Numbered from the stretch's first letter, positions 43,373 through 52,637 are shown. The stretch is DNA of 64,000 bases from an uncultured Butyricicoccus sp. (GCA_944384745.1 CALWUO010000001.1:77975-141974), one strand, 5' to 3'. Numbers and translations: made by a program. Notes: generated by a model from the sequence alone, not told the origin.

Positions 43373-44569
43373 ATGGCAAAATCAGTTTCAATTCAAAAAA
43401 CAGTGGCTTATTCAATTCTATCCGCAGCAGTTGCTTTTTCTGGTTCTTATGCTATAATGCGTTACCGTTTCAATGCAGAACTTCCAGATTATAAGCAAGA
43501 TGAGGCGATTTATGGCAAAATAGGGGAAATTCGCAGAACAATAGATGCATATTATGTTGGGGAATATGAAACACAAGATGCAGTGGATATGGCAGCGGCT
43601 GGATATGTAGCTGGCATTGGAGATGTTTGGAGTAGTTATATGTCAAAAGAGGATTATGAGGAATATTCACTTAGTTTTTCAGGTCAATCTTTTGGTATAG
43701 GTCTTTATACTTCTTACAGTGCACAAAAAAATCAAATTCGTGTAGTAGAGATTTTTAAAGGCTCTGATGCTGAAAATTTAGGTATTAAAAAGGGCGATAT
43801 AATTCTGGGTGCTGAGGGGAAAACCGTTGAAAAAGACGGATATCAAGCTGTCATTGATGCGGTTTCTGGCGATAAAGGCACAAAAGCAAATGTAACTATA
43901 TTAAAAGCAGATACTGGTGAAACTCAAACTCTTCAAATGGAGCGTAAAACAACTGAGCAAATAATGGCAAGCGGTTATATGTTATCAGATGGAAAAACAG
44001 GAATGGTTAGAATTTATAATTTCCGCAAAGGCTCAGAGGAACAAATGATAGATGAAGTGGACAAACTACTTGAACAGGGTGCAACACAAATAGTATTTGA
44101 TGTGAGAAATAACCCAGGAGGTGCAGTTGTAAGCGTTTGTGATGCTCTCGATTATTTACTGCCAGAAGGTACTATTATGACACTAAAAACTAAAGCAGGT
44201 GATGAAACAGTTTATAATTCTGATAAAGATGAAATAAATGTGCCTATGGCGGTTTTAGTAAATGAACAATCTATAAGTGCGGCTGAATTTTTTGCAGCAG
44301 CTCTTCAAGAATATGATAAAGCTGTTATAGTTGGTGAGAAAACCATAGGAAAAGGCTATTCACAACAAAGTTATGTATTAAGTGATGGCTCTGCACTTCA
44401 TCTATCTGACCAAGAATATTTTACCCCAAGTGGAAAAACCCTTATTGGAACAGGTGTTATTCCAGATATTGAAAGCAAACCAAATGATAATTTTGATTTA
44501 TATTTTACTGCTGAAGCTGATGACACTCAGTTACAAGCCGCTTTAAACTATTTGAATAGTAACAAATAA
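43373..44569 (+). CDS. C-terminal processing peptidase (S41 family, CtpA/CtpB-like)
   Basis: 398 residues. An N-terminal membrane helix (about 10-25) precedes a PDZ domain (about 95-180, GSDAENLGIKKGDIILG) and the S41 core. The catalytic Ser302 lies in SISAAEF and Lys327 in EKTIGKG, 25 residues apart as in known CtpB. A peptidoglycan-binding domain is not evident. Such proteases trim envelope proteins; in Bacillus CtpB also cleaves SpoIVFA during sporulation, and SpoIVB is in this window. AGGAGT precedes the ATG. Confidence 0.93.
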   Translation: MAKSVSIQKTVAYSILSAAVAFSGSYAIMRYRFNAELPDYKQDEAIYGKIGEIRRTIDAYYVGEYETQDAVDMAAAGYVAGIGDVWSSYMSKEDYEEYSLSFSGQSFGIGLYTSYSAQKNQIRVVEIFKGSDAENLGIKKGDIILGAEGKTVEKDGYQAVIDAVSGDKGTKANVTILKADTGETQTLQMERKTTEQIMASGYMLSDGKTGMVRIYNFRKGSEEQMIDEVDKLLEQGATQIVFDVRNNPGGAVVSVCDALDYLLPEGTIMTLKTKAGDETVYNSDKDEINVPMAVLVNEQSISAAEFFAAALQEYDKAVIVGEKTIGKGYSQQSYVLSDGSALHLSDQEYFTPSGKTLIGTGVIPDIESKPNDNFDLYFTAEADDTQLQAALNYLNSNK

Positions 44570-44610
44570 TATGCAAAATGATGAAATTGCAAAAGTTCGA
44601 TAAAGGTTGC

Positions 44611-44639
44611 TTGACATTGTGCAAAACACTACATATAAT
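44611..44639 (+). promoter_or_regulatory. perfect consensus sigma-A promoter of greA-lysS
   Basis: TTGACA (44611-44616), a 17-base spacer and TATAAT (44634-44639). Confidence 0.88.
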
Positions 44640-44694
44640 TAAATAATGTATCATAATAAGTTAAATAAATTTATAATAAAGAAGGTATTGACAC

Positions 44695-45168
44695 ATGGCT
44701 AAGGAAATTAAACTCTCTCAGGAAAGTCTGGATAATTACAAGCAGGAACTAGAGTATCTAAAAACCACTCGTGCCGATGAAGTCGCAGAACAGTTAAAAG
44801 AAGCTCGTTCTTTTGGTGACCTTTCGGAAAACGCTGAATATGATGAAGCTAAAAACGAACAAGGCAAACTTTACTCCCGTATTGCAGAGCTTGAAGAAAT
44901 AATTAAACATGCTGTGGTTGTTTCTGGTGACACTTATGCGGCTGATGAGGTTTCTCCAGGTTGCCGTTTTGTTGTTGAAGATTTAGAATTTGGTGATAAA
45001 GAAGAATATCATTTTGTAGGTTCTCAAGAAGCTAATCCAATGGAAGGCAAAATTTCTGATGAGTCTCCATTTGGTAAAGCTGTATTAGGTCACAAAGTTG
45101 GTGACGTTGTACAGGTTGAAGCTCCTATTGGTATTGTTTCTTACAAGATTATTGAGCTAAAAAAGTAA
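44695..45168 (+). CDS. greA: transcription elongation factor GreA
   Basis: 157 residues, family length. The N-terminal coiled coil contains the acidic tip motif (about 35-48, RSFGDLSENAEYDEA), which reaches the polymerase active site to trigger cleavage of backtracked RNA. The C-terminal FKBP-like domain holds VSPGCRFVVEDL and SPFGKAVLGHKVGD. AGAAGG precedes the ATG. It shares a promoter with lysS, as in many Firmicutes. Confidence 0.96.
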   Translation: MAKEIKLSQESLDNYKQELEYLKTTRADEVAEQLKEARSFGDLSENAEYDEAKNEQGKLYSRIAELEEIIKHAVVVSGDTYAADEVSPGCRFVVEDLEFGDKEEYHFVGSQEANPMEGKISDESPFGKAVLGHKVGDVVQVEAPIGIVSYKIIELKK

Positions 45169-45195
45169 AAATATAAAGAAAAGGTGAATAAAATA

Positions 45196-46689
45196 ATGTC
45201 AAATGAACAGAAGGAATTGACACAGGCAGAACTTGGGGAGTTACTGCGTATTCGTCGTGAAAAGCTGGCAGAACTGCAAAGTTCAGGTAATGACCCATTT
45301 GAACAGGTGCGTTATGAGCGTACACACTATACAACTGATATTAAAAATAATTTCGATGAGATGGAAGGCAAAACTGTAAGTCTTGCAGGTCGTATGATGT
45401 CTAAGCGTATTATGGGCAAGGCATCTTTTGCTGACCTTTCTGACCGTTACGGCAGATTGCAGATGTATGTTAAGCGTGATATCTTAGGCGAAGACGAATA
45501 TAAGGCATTTAAAAAACTTGATATTGGTGATTTAGTTGGTATTGAAGGCGAGGTTTTCCGCACTCAAAAGGGCGAAATCTCTGTTATTGTATCCAAACTT
45601 GTTTTACTTTCTAAAAACTTAATTCCACTGCCAGAAAAATGGCATGGTCTAAAGGATACAGACCTTCGTTATCGTCAGCGTTATGTAGACCTTATTATTA
45701 ACCCTGATGTTCGTGATACATTTGAAAAACGTTCTAAAATTGTGCGTGAAATCCGTAATTTTATGGACTCACGTGGATTTATGGAAGTTGAAACACCATG
45801 TCTAAACACTATTCCAGGTGGTGCGGCTGCTCGTCCATTTATCACCCATCACAACGCTTTAGATATTGATATGTATATGCGTATAGCTACTGAGTTACAT
45901 TTAAAGCGTCTTATTGTTGGCGGTTTTGAACAGGTATATGAAATCGGTCGTATTTTCCGTAATGAGGGTATGGACACCAAGCACAACCCAGAATTTACAA
46001 CTATTGAACTTTATCAGGCTTATACCGATTATGTTGGTATGATGAATATTACTGAAGATATGATTGTTCATGTTTGTGAAAAGGTTCTAGGGACAACTAA
46101 GGTAACATATCAAGGCGTAGAAATTGACTTTACAAAGGGCTGGAAGCGTATGACTATGGCTGACGCTGTTAAGGAATACTCTGGTCTTGATTTTATGGCT
46201 ATGGACGGTGAACAAGCTCTAGAGGCTGTCAAGGCTAAGGGCTTAACACCAGAAAAGAATAAGCAAAGCTGGGGCGACCTGCTGGCATTCTGTTATGAAG
46301 AGTTTGTGGAAGAAAATCTAATGCAACCAACATTTATCACTGATTATCCAGTAGAAATTTCTCCACTTGCTAAACGTAAGCCATCTGACCCAAGATTAAC
46401 TGAGCGTTTTGAACTTTTTGTTTATGGTCGTGAACTTGCTAACGCATTCTCAGAACTTAATGACCCAATCGACCAAAGAGGTCGTTTCGAGCGTCAAGTA
46501 GAGTTAAGAGCTCAAGGCGATGATGAGGCAAATATGATGGACGATGATTTTATTACTGCTCTTGAGTATGGTATGCCACCAACAGGCGGTATGGGTATGG
46601 GTATTGACCGTTTGGTTATGTTCCTAACCGATTCTTCTTCTATCCGTGATGTTCTTCTATTCCCAACTATGAAACCTCTTGATAAGTGA
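45196..46689 (+). CDS. lysS: lysyl-tRNA synthetase, class II
   Basis: 497 residues from the ATG at 45196; a GTG four codons earlier overlaps the AAAGGTGA ribosome site. The N-terminal OB-fold anticodon-binding domain (about 55-165) is followed by the class II core with motif 1 ([22 protein letters not shown]), motif 2 ([18 protein letters not shown]) and motif 3 ([14 protein letters not shown]). It charges tRNA-Lys. The start lies 27 bases after the greA stop. Confidence 0.97.
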   Translation: MSNEQKELTQAELGELLRIRREKLAELQSSGNDPFEQVRYERTHYTTDIKNNFDEMEGKTVSLAGRMMSKRIMGKASFADLSDRYGRLQMYVKRDILGEDEYKAFKKLDIGDLVGIEGEVFRTQKGEISVIVSKLVLLSKNLIPLPEKWHGLKDTDLRYRQRYVDLIINPDVRDTFEKRSKIVREIRNFMDSRGFMEVETPCLNTIPGGAAARPFITHHNALDIDMYMRIATELHLKRLIVGGFEQVYEIGRIFRNEGMDTKHNPEFTTIELYQAYTDYVGMMNITEDMIVHVCEKVLGTTKVTYQGVEIDFTKGWKRMTMADAVKEYSGLDFMAMDGEQALEAVKAKGLTPEKNKQSWGDLLAFCYEEFVEENLMQPTFITDYPVEISPLAKRKPSDPRLTERFELFVYGRELANAFSELNDPIDQRGRFERQVELRAQGDDEANMMDDDFITALEYGMPPTGGMGMGIDRLVMFLTDSSSIRDVLLFPTMKPLDK

Positions 46690-46696
46690 TTTGAAG

Positions 46697-46732
46697 CAGT
46701 CTATTTCACTTTTGTGATTTAGACTGTTTTTT
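46697..46732 (+). terminator. intrinsic terminator of greA-lysS
   Basis: CAGTCTATTTCAC pairs with GTGATTTAGACTG (two internal mismatches), followed by a T run. Confidence 0.82.
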
Positions 46733-46843
46733 CATGCGTTTTTATATATGCAACCATCAGTTGCTAAAATATAAAGCTTAGTTGATAGACATATAAATAG
46801 CCATTTGATAGAATAAGCCCATAAGTATAAAGGAGTGAGTATT

Positions 46844-47668
46844 ATGACTTTAGGTGAAAGAATTTATAAGTTTAGAAATGACAAAGGTTTTTCTCAAAGC
46901 GATTTAGCAGAAAAGCTTTCTGTTTCAAGACAATCTGTTTCTAAATGGGAAAATAACAGTGCAGTTCCAGAGTTTGAAAAACTTATAAAGCTTGCAGAGA
47001 TATTTAATATAACACTTGATGAGCTTGTAAAAGACAAAGAAAATGTAAATAAAAAAACTGATTATGTCAAAATACCCAGTATACAGACAAGAAAAATAGT
47101 AGGAACAATTTTACTTTGTACAGCAGCTTGTGTGTGTCTACTTCTTATGGTTACAAACGGTATAAGCGGTTTAATTGCAGGTGTTATGCTATCATCTCCA
47201 ATTATTGCATGTGGTATTATTTGTTTAATTGTTTCAAAACATACGGTTTTATGGTGTAGTTGGGCAGTTTATATTTTAATTGATGTTTTTTTAATGTATG
47301 CAACAGGAATAAGAAGAGGAATGGTATTAGATACATTTATATGGACTCGCTCGATGAATTATATAATACTTATAACAGCATGGGTGCTTTTTATTGTACT
47401 TGTTATTATGATGGCAATAACTGTTTATGTTTTTCAAAGAAACAGCACAAAAACTAATAAAAATCAATTAATAAAAGCGTTGATAGTTGCAATAATTGTT
47501 CAAATATTTGTTATGATTTTTCCGTATACACCGATTAACAAATATCTGATAGCTAATATTATTTCGTTATCATGGATTTATAATATCATTATGCTGATAA
47601 TCAGCTATATTAGAATAATAAGTATAACAGTAGCATTTATTTTTATAGTAAGATATTTAAAAAAATGA
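46844..47668 (+). CDS. membrane-bound XRE-family regulator
   Basis: 274 residues from the ATG after AAAGGAGTG; a GTG inside that site is less likely. An N-terminal Cro/C1 helix-turn-helix (about 3-58, SQSDLAEKLSVSRQSVSKWE) is followed by a short linker and about six hydrophobic helices (about 87-270). Such HTH-membrane proteins are common in Firmicutes and may sense membrane or small-molecule cues; the ligand is unknown. Two copies of TTGATAGA (46782-46789 and 46805-46812) lie just upstream and could be its operator. Monocistronic. Confidence 0.85.
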   Translation: MTLGERIYKFRNDKGFSQSDLAEKLSVSRQSVSKWENNSAVPEFEKLIKLAEIFNITLDELVKDKENVNKKTDYVKIPSIQTRKIVGTILLCTAACVCLLLMVTNGISGLIAGVMLSSPIIACGIICLIVSKHTVLWCSWAVYILIDVFLMYATGIRRGMVLDTFIWTRSMNYIILITAWVLFIVLVIMMAITVYVFQRNSTKTNKNQLIKALIVAIIVQIFVMIFPYTPINKYLIANIISLSWIYNIIMLIISYIRIISITVAFIFIVRYLKK

Positions 47669-47750
47669 CATTTTAAGTTTTTAATCTAGGCTGTTTTCTT
47701 ATTATTTTTATATTGTACATGACGATATAAAAAACAAAGGAGGTATCATT

Positions 47751-48347
47751 ATGAATGGTATAAAAAGCATAGGTTACACACCAGTATACAAGTTAACAGA
47801 TAGTACGCAAACCTCAAAAACACAAACTGAGGAAACAACACCTAAAACAGACACTTTTACAAAGTCAGAGCCACAGGAAAACATCACATATGAGCCACCT
47901 AAAAAACTAACAGCAGAGCAAGTTGACGCTTTAAAACGTCAAGTTGAAGAGAGTATGCAAAATCTTGCAAAGCAAATGTTAGGTCAACAATATAAAATCG
48001 CAAAAACAGCAAATGGAAAGGTTGATTTTGCGGCTTTAGCAAAGGATTTAGGTATAGGCACAACCCCAGAGGCAGCAGCAGAGGCCATTTCTGAAAATGG
48101 TAATTGGGGTGTAAACGCAGTTTCTACACGTATTATAGATATGGCAGTAAATCTTTCTGGTGGAGATATGTCAAAAATAAGTATGCTTCGTGAGGCTGTG
48201 CAAAAAGGTTTTGCACAAGTTGGCAAATTAGAGGATTTACCAGGAGTTTGTCAACAAACATATGATGAAGTTATGAAACGTTTTGATTACTTAGAACAAA
48301 ACGGAACTATGGACGGATATGGTCAAACATCTGAACAAACAGAATAA
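47751..48347 (+). CDS. conserved Clostridia protein of unknown function
   Basis: 198 residues. The first ~50 residues are polar and rich in Thr/Gln/Lys (disordered). The rest is helical, with the pattern GTTPEAAAEAISENGNWGVN then VSTRIIDMAVNLSGGD around 105-140. From memory it resembles a family common in Clostridia that has no assigned role. GGAGGT before the ATG supports the start. It has its own terminator. The lack of a signal peptide suggests it stays in the cytoplasm or is exported by a non-Sec route. Confidence 0.75.
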   Translation: MNGIKSIGYTPVYKLTDSTQTSKTQTEETTPKTDTFTKSEPQENITYEPPKKLTAEQVDALKRQVEESMQNLAKQMLGQQYKIAKTANGKVDFAALAKDLGIGTTPEAAAEAISENGNWGVNAVSTRIIDMAVNLSGGDMSKISMLREAVQKGFAQVGKLEDLPGVCQQTYDEVMKRFDYLEQNGTMDGYGQTSEQTE

Positions 48348-48353
48348 TATTGT

Positions 48354-48394
48354 AACACCGTTGCTTTTAATTAAGTGACGGTGTTTTACTCTTT
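48354..48394 (+). terminator. intrinsic terminator after the unknown Clostridia gene
   Basis: AACACCGT pairs with ACGGTGTT across a 16-base loop, followed by TTACTCTTTT. Confidence 0.65.
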
Positions 48395-48471
48395 TAAAGG
48401 ACAATATGCTGAAAAAAGTAACGCTATACATGTCATATATGAGTGAAAAAAGAGAAAATAATATAGTTGCA

Positions 48472-48500
48472 TTGACAACTAATTGTTTTATTCATATAAT
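48472..48500 (+). promoter_or_regulatory. perfect consensus sigma-A promoter of the YczE-like gene
   Basis: TTGACA (48472-48477), a 17-base spacer and TATAAT (48495-48500). Confidence 0.88.
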
Positions 48501-48541
48501 TATAAGTGTAAAGAAAAATTTATGTTTAAGAAGGGAATTAA

Positions 48542-49273
48542 ATGAAAAAAATCAACTGGTCAACAATGTTTAGAAAAATCTTGGTCTATTGCTTGGGGTT
48601 GTTTATAATGGCAATGGGTGTTTCATTTTCAGGAAGTGCTAACCTTGGAATGTCACCTGTAAACTCAATTCCATATGTGTTAAGTGAAATTTTTACACAA
48701 CTGTCTATGGGTACATGGATAATTATTATTTTTTCTTTATATATTGTAATTCAGTTTGTTATTTTGGGTAAAAATATTCAGCCTGCAAGGGTTTTGCAGC
48801 TAATTTGCACAACTATTTTTGGTTACTTTACCGATTTTACAAATATGTTAGCTGACAAATTTTTGCCAGACCCTGCTTCTTTTGCTTTGCCAGCAGTTGG
48901 AGTTTATGGGGTGCGTTTAGCTTATCTTTTTGTAAGTATGGTACTTATTGCTCTTGGTATACTGTTTTATTTATCTCCTAGTCTCATATCTCTACCAGGT
49001 GAGGGAATTATGCAAGTTATTGCAGATAAAACTGGTGTACAACTGCATATTGTAAAAATGTGTTTTGATATAACTGTATCACTTATTGCTCTTATTATTT
49101 CTCTTGTGTACTTTAAGCAGTTCCACGGAATCAGAGAGGGTACTGTAATTGCTGCCTTTGGTGTTGGTAAGATTTTAGGTTTATATGGGCCACTTGAAAC
49201 AAAAATTTATAATTTTATGTACAAGCAGAAAAATGAAGAACAGCAAGATGTTGATAGTGGTGAGCTTGCATAA
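48542..49273 (+). CDS. YczE/YitT-like integral membrane protein
   Basis: 243 residues with about five membrane helices. The conserved N-terminal region (YCLGLFIMAMGVSFSGSANL then GMSPVNSIPY) and the central GVRLAYLFVSMVLIALGILF fit the YczE/DUF6198 family. Function is unknown; some relatives neighbour antibiotic or regulatory loci. AGAAGGGA precedes the ATG. The gene has a strong promoter and terminator, so it forms its own unit. Confidence 0.82.
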   Translation: MKKINWSTMFRKILVYCLGLFIMAMGVSFSGSANLGMSPVNSIPYVLSEIFTQLSMGTWIIIIFSLYIVIQFVILGKNIQPARVLQLICTTIFGYFTDFTNMLADKFLPDPASFALPAVGVYGVRLAYLFVSMVLIALGILFYLSPSLISLPGEGIMQVIADKTGVQLHIVKMCFDITVSLIALIISLVYFKQFHGIREGTVIAAFGVGKILGLYGPLETKIYNFMYKQKNEEQQDVDSGELA

Positions 49274-49278
49274 TTATT

Positions 49279-49307
49279 AAACCTGTCATAAAATGGCGGG
49301 TTTTTTA
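49279..49307 (+). terminator. intrinsic terminator of the YczE-like gene
   Basis: AACCTGTCA pairs with TGGCGGGTT (two G-U), followed by a T run. Confidence 0.75.
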
Positions 49308-49346
49308 TTTTAAAATAAAAATTTAAAAAATTTTTTATTAAAGCTA

Positions 49347-49373
49347 TTAAGTAAATTTCTATAAAGACGATAT
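49347..49373 (+). promoter_or_regulatory. candidate sigma-D (sigma-28) promoter of flagellin
   Basis: TTAA (49347-49350), a 15-base spacer and GACGATAT (49366-49373) against the motility consensus TAAA-15-GCCGATAA. The core CGATA is intact. Transcription would begin near 49380. Confidence 0.6.
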
Positions 49374-49379
49374 AAGGAA

Positions 49380-49455
49380 TGTACAGCACAGAAGTTGTCC
49401 TTGCTGTACAGTGATGACAACTAAGCTGTACAGAAAGTGAAATGGATTTCGCTTT
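49380..49455 (+). other. structured flagellin mRNA leader with alternative folds
   Basis: TGTACAGCA (49380-49388) can pair with TGCTGTACA (49402-49410) or, by eight bases, with GCTGTACA (49425-49432). AGTTGTC (49393-49399) pairs with GACAACT (49416-49422). The second choice nests, while the first makes a pseudoknot. AAAGTGAA/TTCGCTTT (49434-49455) forms a hairpin with GGA in its loop, about 30 bases before the AAAGGAG ribosome site. Confidence 0.6.
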
Positions 49456-49494
49456 TATGGATTCTAAAAAATTTAAAAGTAAAGGAGAATACTT

Positions 49495-50280
49495 ATGAGA
49501 GTCCAACATAATATCATGTCAATGAATGCTTACAGAAACTACAACAATAATAGTTCTGCTTTATCTAAGAACCTAGAAAAGCTGTCTTCTGGTTACAGAA
49601 TTAATCGTGCAGGCGATGATGCTGCTGGTCTGGCTATTTCTGAAAAGATGCGTGCAGAGATTTCTGGTCTTGGTATGGCTCAAAAGAACGCTCAAGACGG
49701 TGTTTCTTTGATTCAGACTGCTGAAGGTGCGCTAGATGAAGTAAATAGCATGCTTAATCGTATGTATGAGCTTGCAGTTCAGGCATCAAACGGCACATAT
49801 GATGGTAATGACATTACTTCTTTACAATCAGAAGTAGATGCTCTTCAGAATGAAATTGAGCGTATTACAAGTACAACAAAGTTCAATGGTAAGGATTTGT
49901 TTGGTGAGACTATTAATCTTCAGATTGGTGCAACAGGCGATGCCAATAACCAATTAAGTGTTACAATTGGTAATGTAACAAAGCCAAATATCACTCTTAC
50001 AAATGGTGCTGCTAACTTAGATACTATAAAGGGTCTTGTTACAGCAGTTACAGAAGTACGTGGTGATCTTGGTGCTATTCAGAATCGTCTTGAGCATACC
50101 ATTAAGAACCTGTCTGTAACAGAAGAAAACTTACAGAATGCTGAGTCTGCAATTCGTGATACTGATGTTGCTGATGAAATGATGGCATACACAAAGAACA
50201 ACATTCTGATTCAGTCTGCTCAGGCTATGCTTGCTCAGGCAAATCAGGTTCCACAGGGTGTTCTTCAGCTTCTACAGTAA
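49495..50280 (+). CDS. hag: flagellin, short form
   Basis: 261 residues. The N-terminal D0/D1 helices (MRVQHNIMSMNAYRNYNNNS, LEKLSSGYRINRAGDDAAGL) and C-terminal D1/D0 (ATRDTDVADEMM-type region, ending NQVPQGVLQLLQ) are complete. Only about 60-70 variable residues lie between, so domains D2/D3 are nearly absent. It polymerises into the flagellar filament after export by the type III apparatus. AAAGGAG precedes the ATG. Codons are less AT-rich than in the next gene, fitting high expression. It is followed by a terminator, then a glycosyltransferase. Confidence 0.96.
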   Translation: MRVQHNIMSMNAYRNYNNNSSALSKNLEKLSSGYRINRAGDDAAGLAISEKMRAEISGLGMAQKNAQDGVSLIQTAEGALDEVNSMLNRMYELAVQASNGTYDGNDITSLQSEVDALQNEIERITSTTKFNGKDLFGETINLQIGATGDANNQLSVTIGNVTKPNITLTNGAANLDTIKGLVTAVTEVRGDLGAIQNRLEHTIKNLSVTEENLQNAESAIRDTDVADEMMAYTKNNILIQSAQAMLAQANQVPQGVLQLLQ

Positions 50281-50308
50281 ATTTATTAAAAGTAAAACTA
50301 GTTGGCTT

Positions 50309-50341
50309 TATGGGCTGGGCTTTTGCCCAGCTCATTTTTTT
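50309..50341 (+). terminator. intrinsic terminator of flagellin
   Basis: ATGGGCTGGGC pairs with GCCCAGCTCAT (one G-U, four-base loop), followed by a T run. Confidence 0.88.
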
Positions 50342-50411
50342 ATGTTTAGACTTAGTAGAAAAAGTTTGAACTGCAAATTCTTTCTATTAAACCTAAAAAG
50401 GAGTTTTAAAA

Positions 50412-52523
50412 ATGAGTAATAAAAATAAACCAGTTTTATCTATTGGTATGATAGTTAAAAATGAAGAACGCTGCTTAGAAAGATGCTTGAAAGCATTACA
50501 GCCTCTTCGTGATAAAGTGGATTGTGAACTTGTTATAGCTGATACTGGTTCAACTGATAAGACCAAAGAAATAGCAGGTAAATATTCAGATATTTTATTT
50601 GATTTTGAATGGATAGATGACTTTGCAGCAGCTAGAAACTCTGTGCTTGATAAATGTTCGGGTAAATGGTTTTTTATGGTTGATGCTGATGAATATCTTG
50701 ATGAAAAATCAGTTAATGAGATTTGTAAGTTTTTCAAAAATAAGAATCACAAAAATATAGATTGTGCATATATTGAAATTCGTAACTATGACAATATTGA
50801 TGATTACAATAGTTATAGTGCGTTTCCATCTGCAAGATTTTTAAACTTTAAAATAGGGATAAAATTTGAGGGGCGTGTGCATGAAAAAATAGATGATACA
50901 AGAATAAAAAATATTTATGAGTTTAAAAACGTTGTTCTTTGGCATGATGGTTATTTAAAAACTGATGATTACTATAAAAAAAATAAAGGTAATCGAAACA
51001 TGGAACTTTTAGAAAAAGAACTTGAAGAAGATCCAGAAAATTCATTAAGATATTTACAAGCAATAGAATCATCTAGAACCAAAGAAGAACAAACTAAATA
51101 CATTTACAAGGCAATAGATAGACTGCAAAAAGATGCTAAAAAAGATGACATGGTAGAGGCAGCTATATACCGTCATGCAGTTTATTTTGCATGGAGTTAT
51201 AAATTACCAGAATATAAAAAATGGCTTTCATATATATTAAACAAATATCCAGATTGTGCATACACTCAAATAGATGTTCGATATGCACAGATTTGCATGG
51301 CAGATGAAAAAGCTGATTATAAGACTGTAATTGAGCAAGGTCAGAAATATTTAGAAATACTTTCTAAACCTTTGTCACCTAAAATGTTAGCTGATTTACA
51401 GTTTAGCATATTAAACTGGGGAACGGATAAAGAAAAAGAAAATGTAAATATTTTAATGGCTAAAGCTTATTTATACACAGGAGAGTATGAAAAAGCCAAA
51501 GATATATTAAAAAATAATGATTTATTTGATATGTCATCAGAATATTCTGATGTATGGCTTTCAATTTGTTATTTGTTATGGGATAAAGTTGATTTGTCAG
51601 ATTTATTTATTAATATAAATAATAAAATTTCAAATATTGATCATAACAAAAAACAGGATTTAATTAAAAAAGAAAAATTTGAGCAAAAAGCTTTACAACA
51701 ATTTTGTTATAATCCACCAAAAGATGAAATTTCACCTAAAATTCCAGCATATGAGTTAATTTCTAAACTTGGAGATTGTGATTTAGCTTATGCAGCTAAA
51801 ATTATGCTATCAAATAGTACAGATGAAATAACAGAAAATATTAATAAAATCCTAGACTGGAACAAAGTACCTGCAAATGTTTATAATAAAATACTAGAAA
51901 ATAATGCTGTTTTACCAAAAAAATTCTATACATTGTGTGCAGATGATATTGAAAAAATTGCAGCTAATATCATAAATAATAAAAAATTTACGCTTGATAT
52001 TATAAAAAATAATGATAATCCTAAAGATATTATTTTTAATTACTATTTGATAAACTATCAAATTCATATTATCGATTGGGAAAATAATCAAGATAGAAAA
52101 TATAATGATGAAATTATTTTAAAGTTTATAAATATTTCTGATAAATTACTTAAATTATATTACAATGATAATATATTGTGTGAGGAAATGATTGATGTTT
52201 TACCAAATATTCATGCTTTTTCTTGGCTTATTATTAAATATAATCAGGATAAACAAAATAAAAACTTTGAAAAATGTGTGTATTGGCTTAAAAAAGCAAT
52301 TAAAACTTTACCAGATATGAATAAAATGGTTAAGTATTTATTAGATGATGTACAGAACGATATAAAAAAACAGGAGATACCTAAAGAAGTTGCTCCAGAG
52401 CTTATGATGCTTGCAGAAAAAGTTAAAACAATTTTATCTCAATATCCAGAAAACGACCCAGCAGTTTTAGCTATAAAACAAAGTGATATTTATAAAAAAG
52501 TAGCTTATATAATCGAAAATTAG
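50412..52523 (+). CDS. family 2 glycosyltransferase with TPR-like C-terminus, possible flagellin glycosyltransferase
   Basis: 703 residues. The N-terminal GT-A domain has SIGMIVKNEE (10-19), DTGSTDKT (44-51) and the metal-binding DADEYL (91-96); it matches the SunS/GT2-TPR type. The rest (about 210-703) is helical, with TPR-like parts (YKTVIEQGQKYLEIL, AYLYTGEYEKAKDILKNN) and very AT-rich codons. GT2 enzymes directly after fliC glycosylate flagellin in some Clostridia, so that role is inferred here from position. AAAGGAG precedes the ATG. No promoter is evident after the hag terminator; read-through is possible. Confidence 0.85.
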   Translation: MSNKNKPVLSIGMIVKNEERCLERCLKALQPLRDKVDCELVIADTGSTDKTKEIAGKYSDILFDFEWIDDFAAARNSVLDKCSGKWFFMVDADEYLDEKSVNEICKFFKNKNHKNIDCAYIEIRNYDNIDDYNSYSAFPSARFLNFKIGIKFEGRVHEKIDDTRIKNIYEFKNVVLWHDGYLKTDDYYKKNKGNRNMELLEKELEEDPENSLRYLQAIESSRTKEEQTKYIYKAIDRLQKDAKKDDMVEAAIYRHAVYFAWSYKLPEYKKWLSYILNKYPDCAYTQIDVRYAQICMADEKADYKTVIEQGQKYLEILSKPLSPKMLADLQFSILNWGTDKEKENVNILMAKAYLYTGEYEKAKDILKNNDLFDMSSEYSDVWLSICYLLWDKVDLSDLFININNKISNIDHNKKQDLIKKEKFEQKALQQFCYNPPKDEISPKIPAYELISKLGDCDLAYAAKIMLSNSTDEITENINKILDWNKVPANVYNKILENNAVLPKKFYTLCADDIEKIAANIINNKKFTLDIIKNNDNPKDIIFNYYLINYQIHIIDWENNQDRKYNDEIILKFINISDKLLKLYYNDNILCEEMIDVLPNIHAFSWLIIKYNQDKQNKNFEKCVYWLKKAIKTLPDMNKMVKYLLDDVQNDIKKQEIPKEVAPELMMLAEKVKTILSQYPENDPAVLAIKQSDIYKKVAYIIEN

Positions 52524-52544
52524 CAAAACTAAATACAACACTAC

Positions 52545-52573
52545 TTGAATACAATATAAGGGTATGTTATACT
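52545..52573 (+). promoter_or_regulatory. extended -10 promoter of the RNA methyltransferase operon, inside an inverted repeat
   Basis: TTGAAT (52545-52550), a 17-base spacer and TGTTATACT with the -10 at 52568-52573. AGGGTAT (52559-52565) and ATACCCT (52587-52593) flank the -10 and start point and could be an operator. Confidence 0.6.
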
Positions 52574-52604
52574 TAATGCTAAAATAATACCCTGATATTT
52601 CGGT

Positions 52605-52637
52605 GAGCCTGAGTGCCTATGGGTGTTCAGGCTTTTA
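52605..52637 (+). terminator. leader terminator or attenuator before the RNA methyltransferase gene
   Basis: GCCTGAGTGCC (52607-52617) and GGTGTTCAGGC (52622-52632) form an 11-bp stem (three G-U) with a four-base loop, then TTTT. It lies downstream of the promoter and before the start codon. It may also end the upstream glycosyltransferase transcript. Confidence 0.65.

Noticed and set aside
37394..44625. TTGTGCAAA present upstream of three genes (near 37394, 38311 and 44618)
   Set aside because: The same nine-base string, or its complement, also occurs inside coding regions such as hflX, hom and the gene at 47751, so chance in AT-rich DNA explains it.
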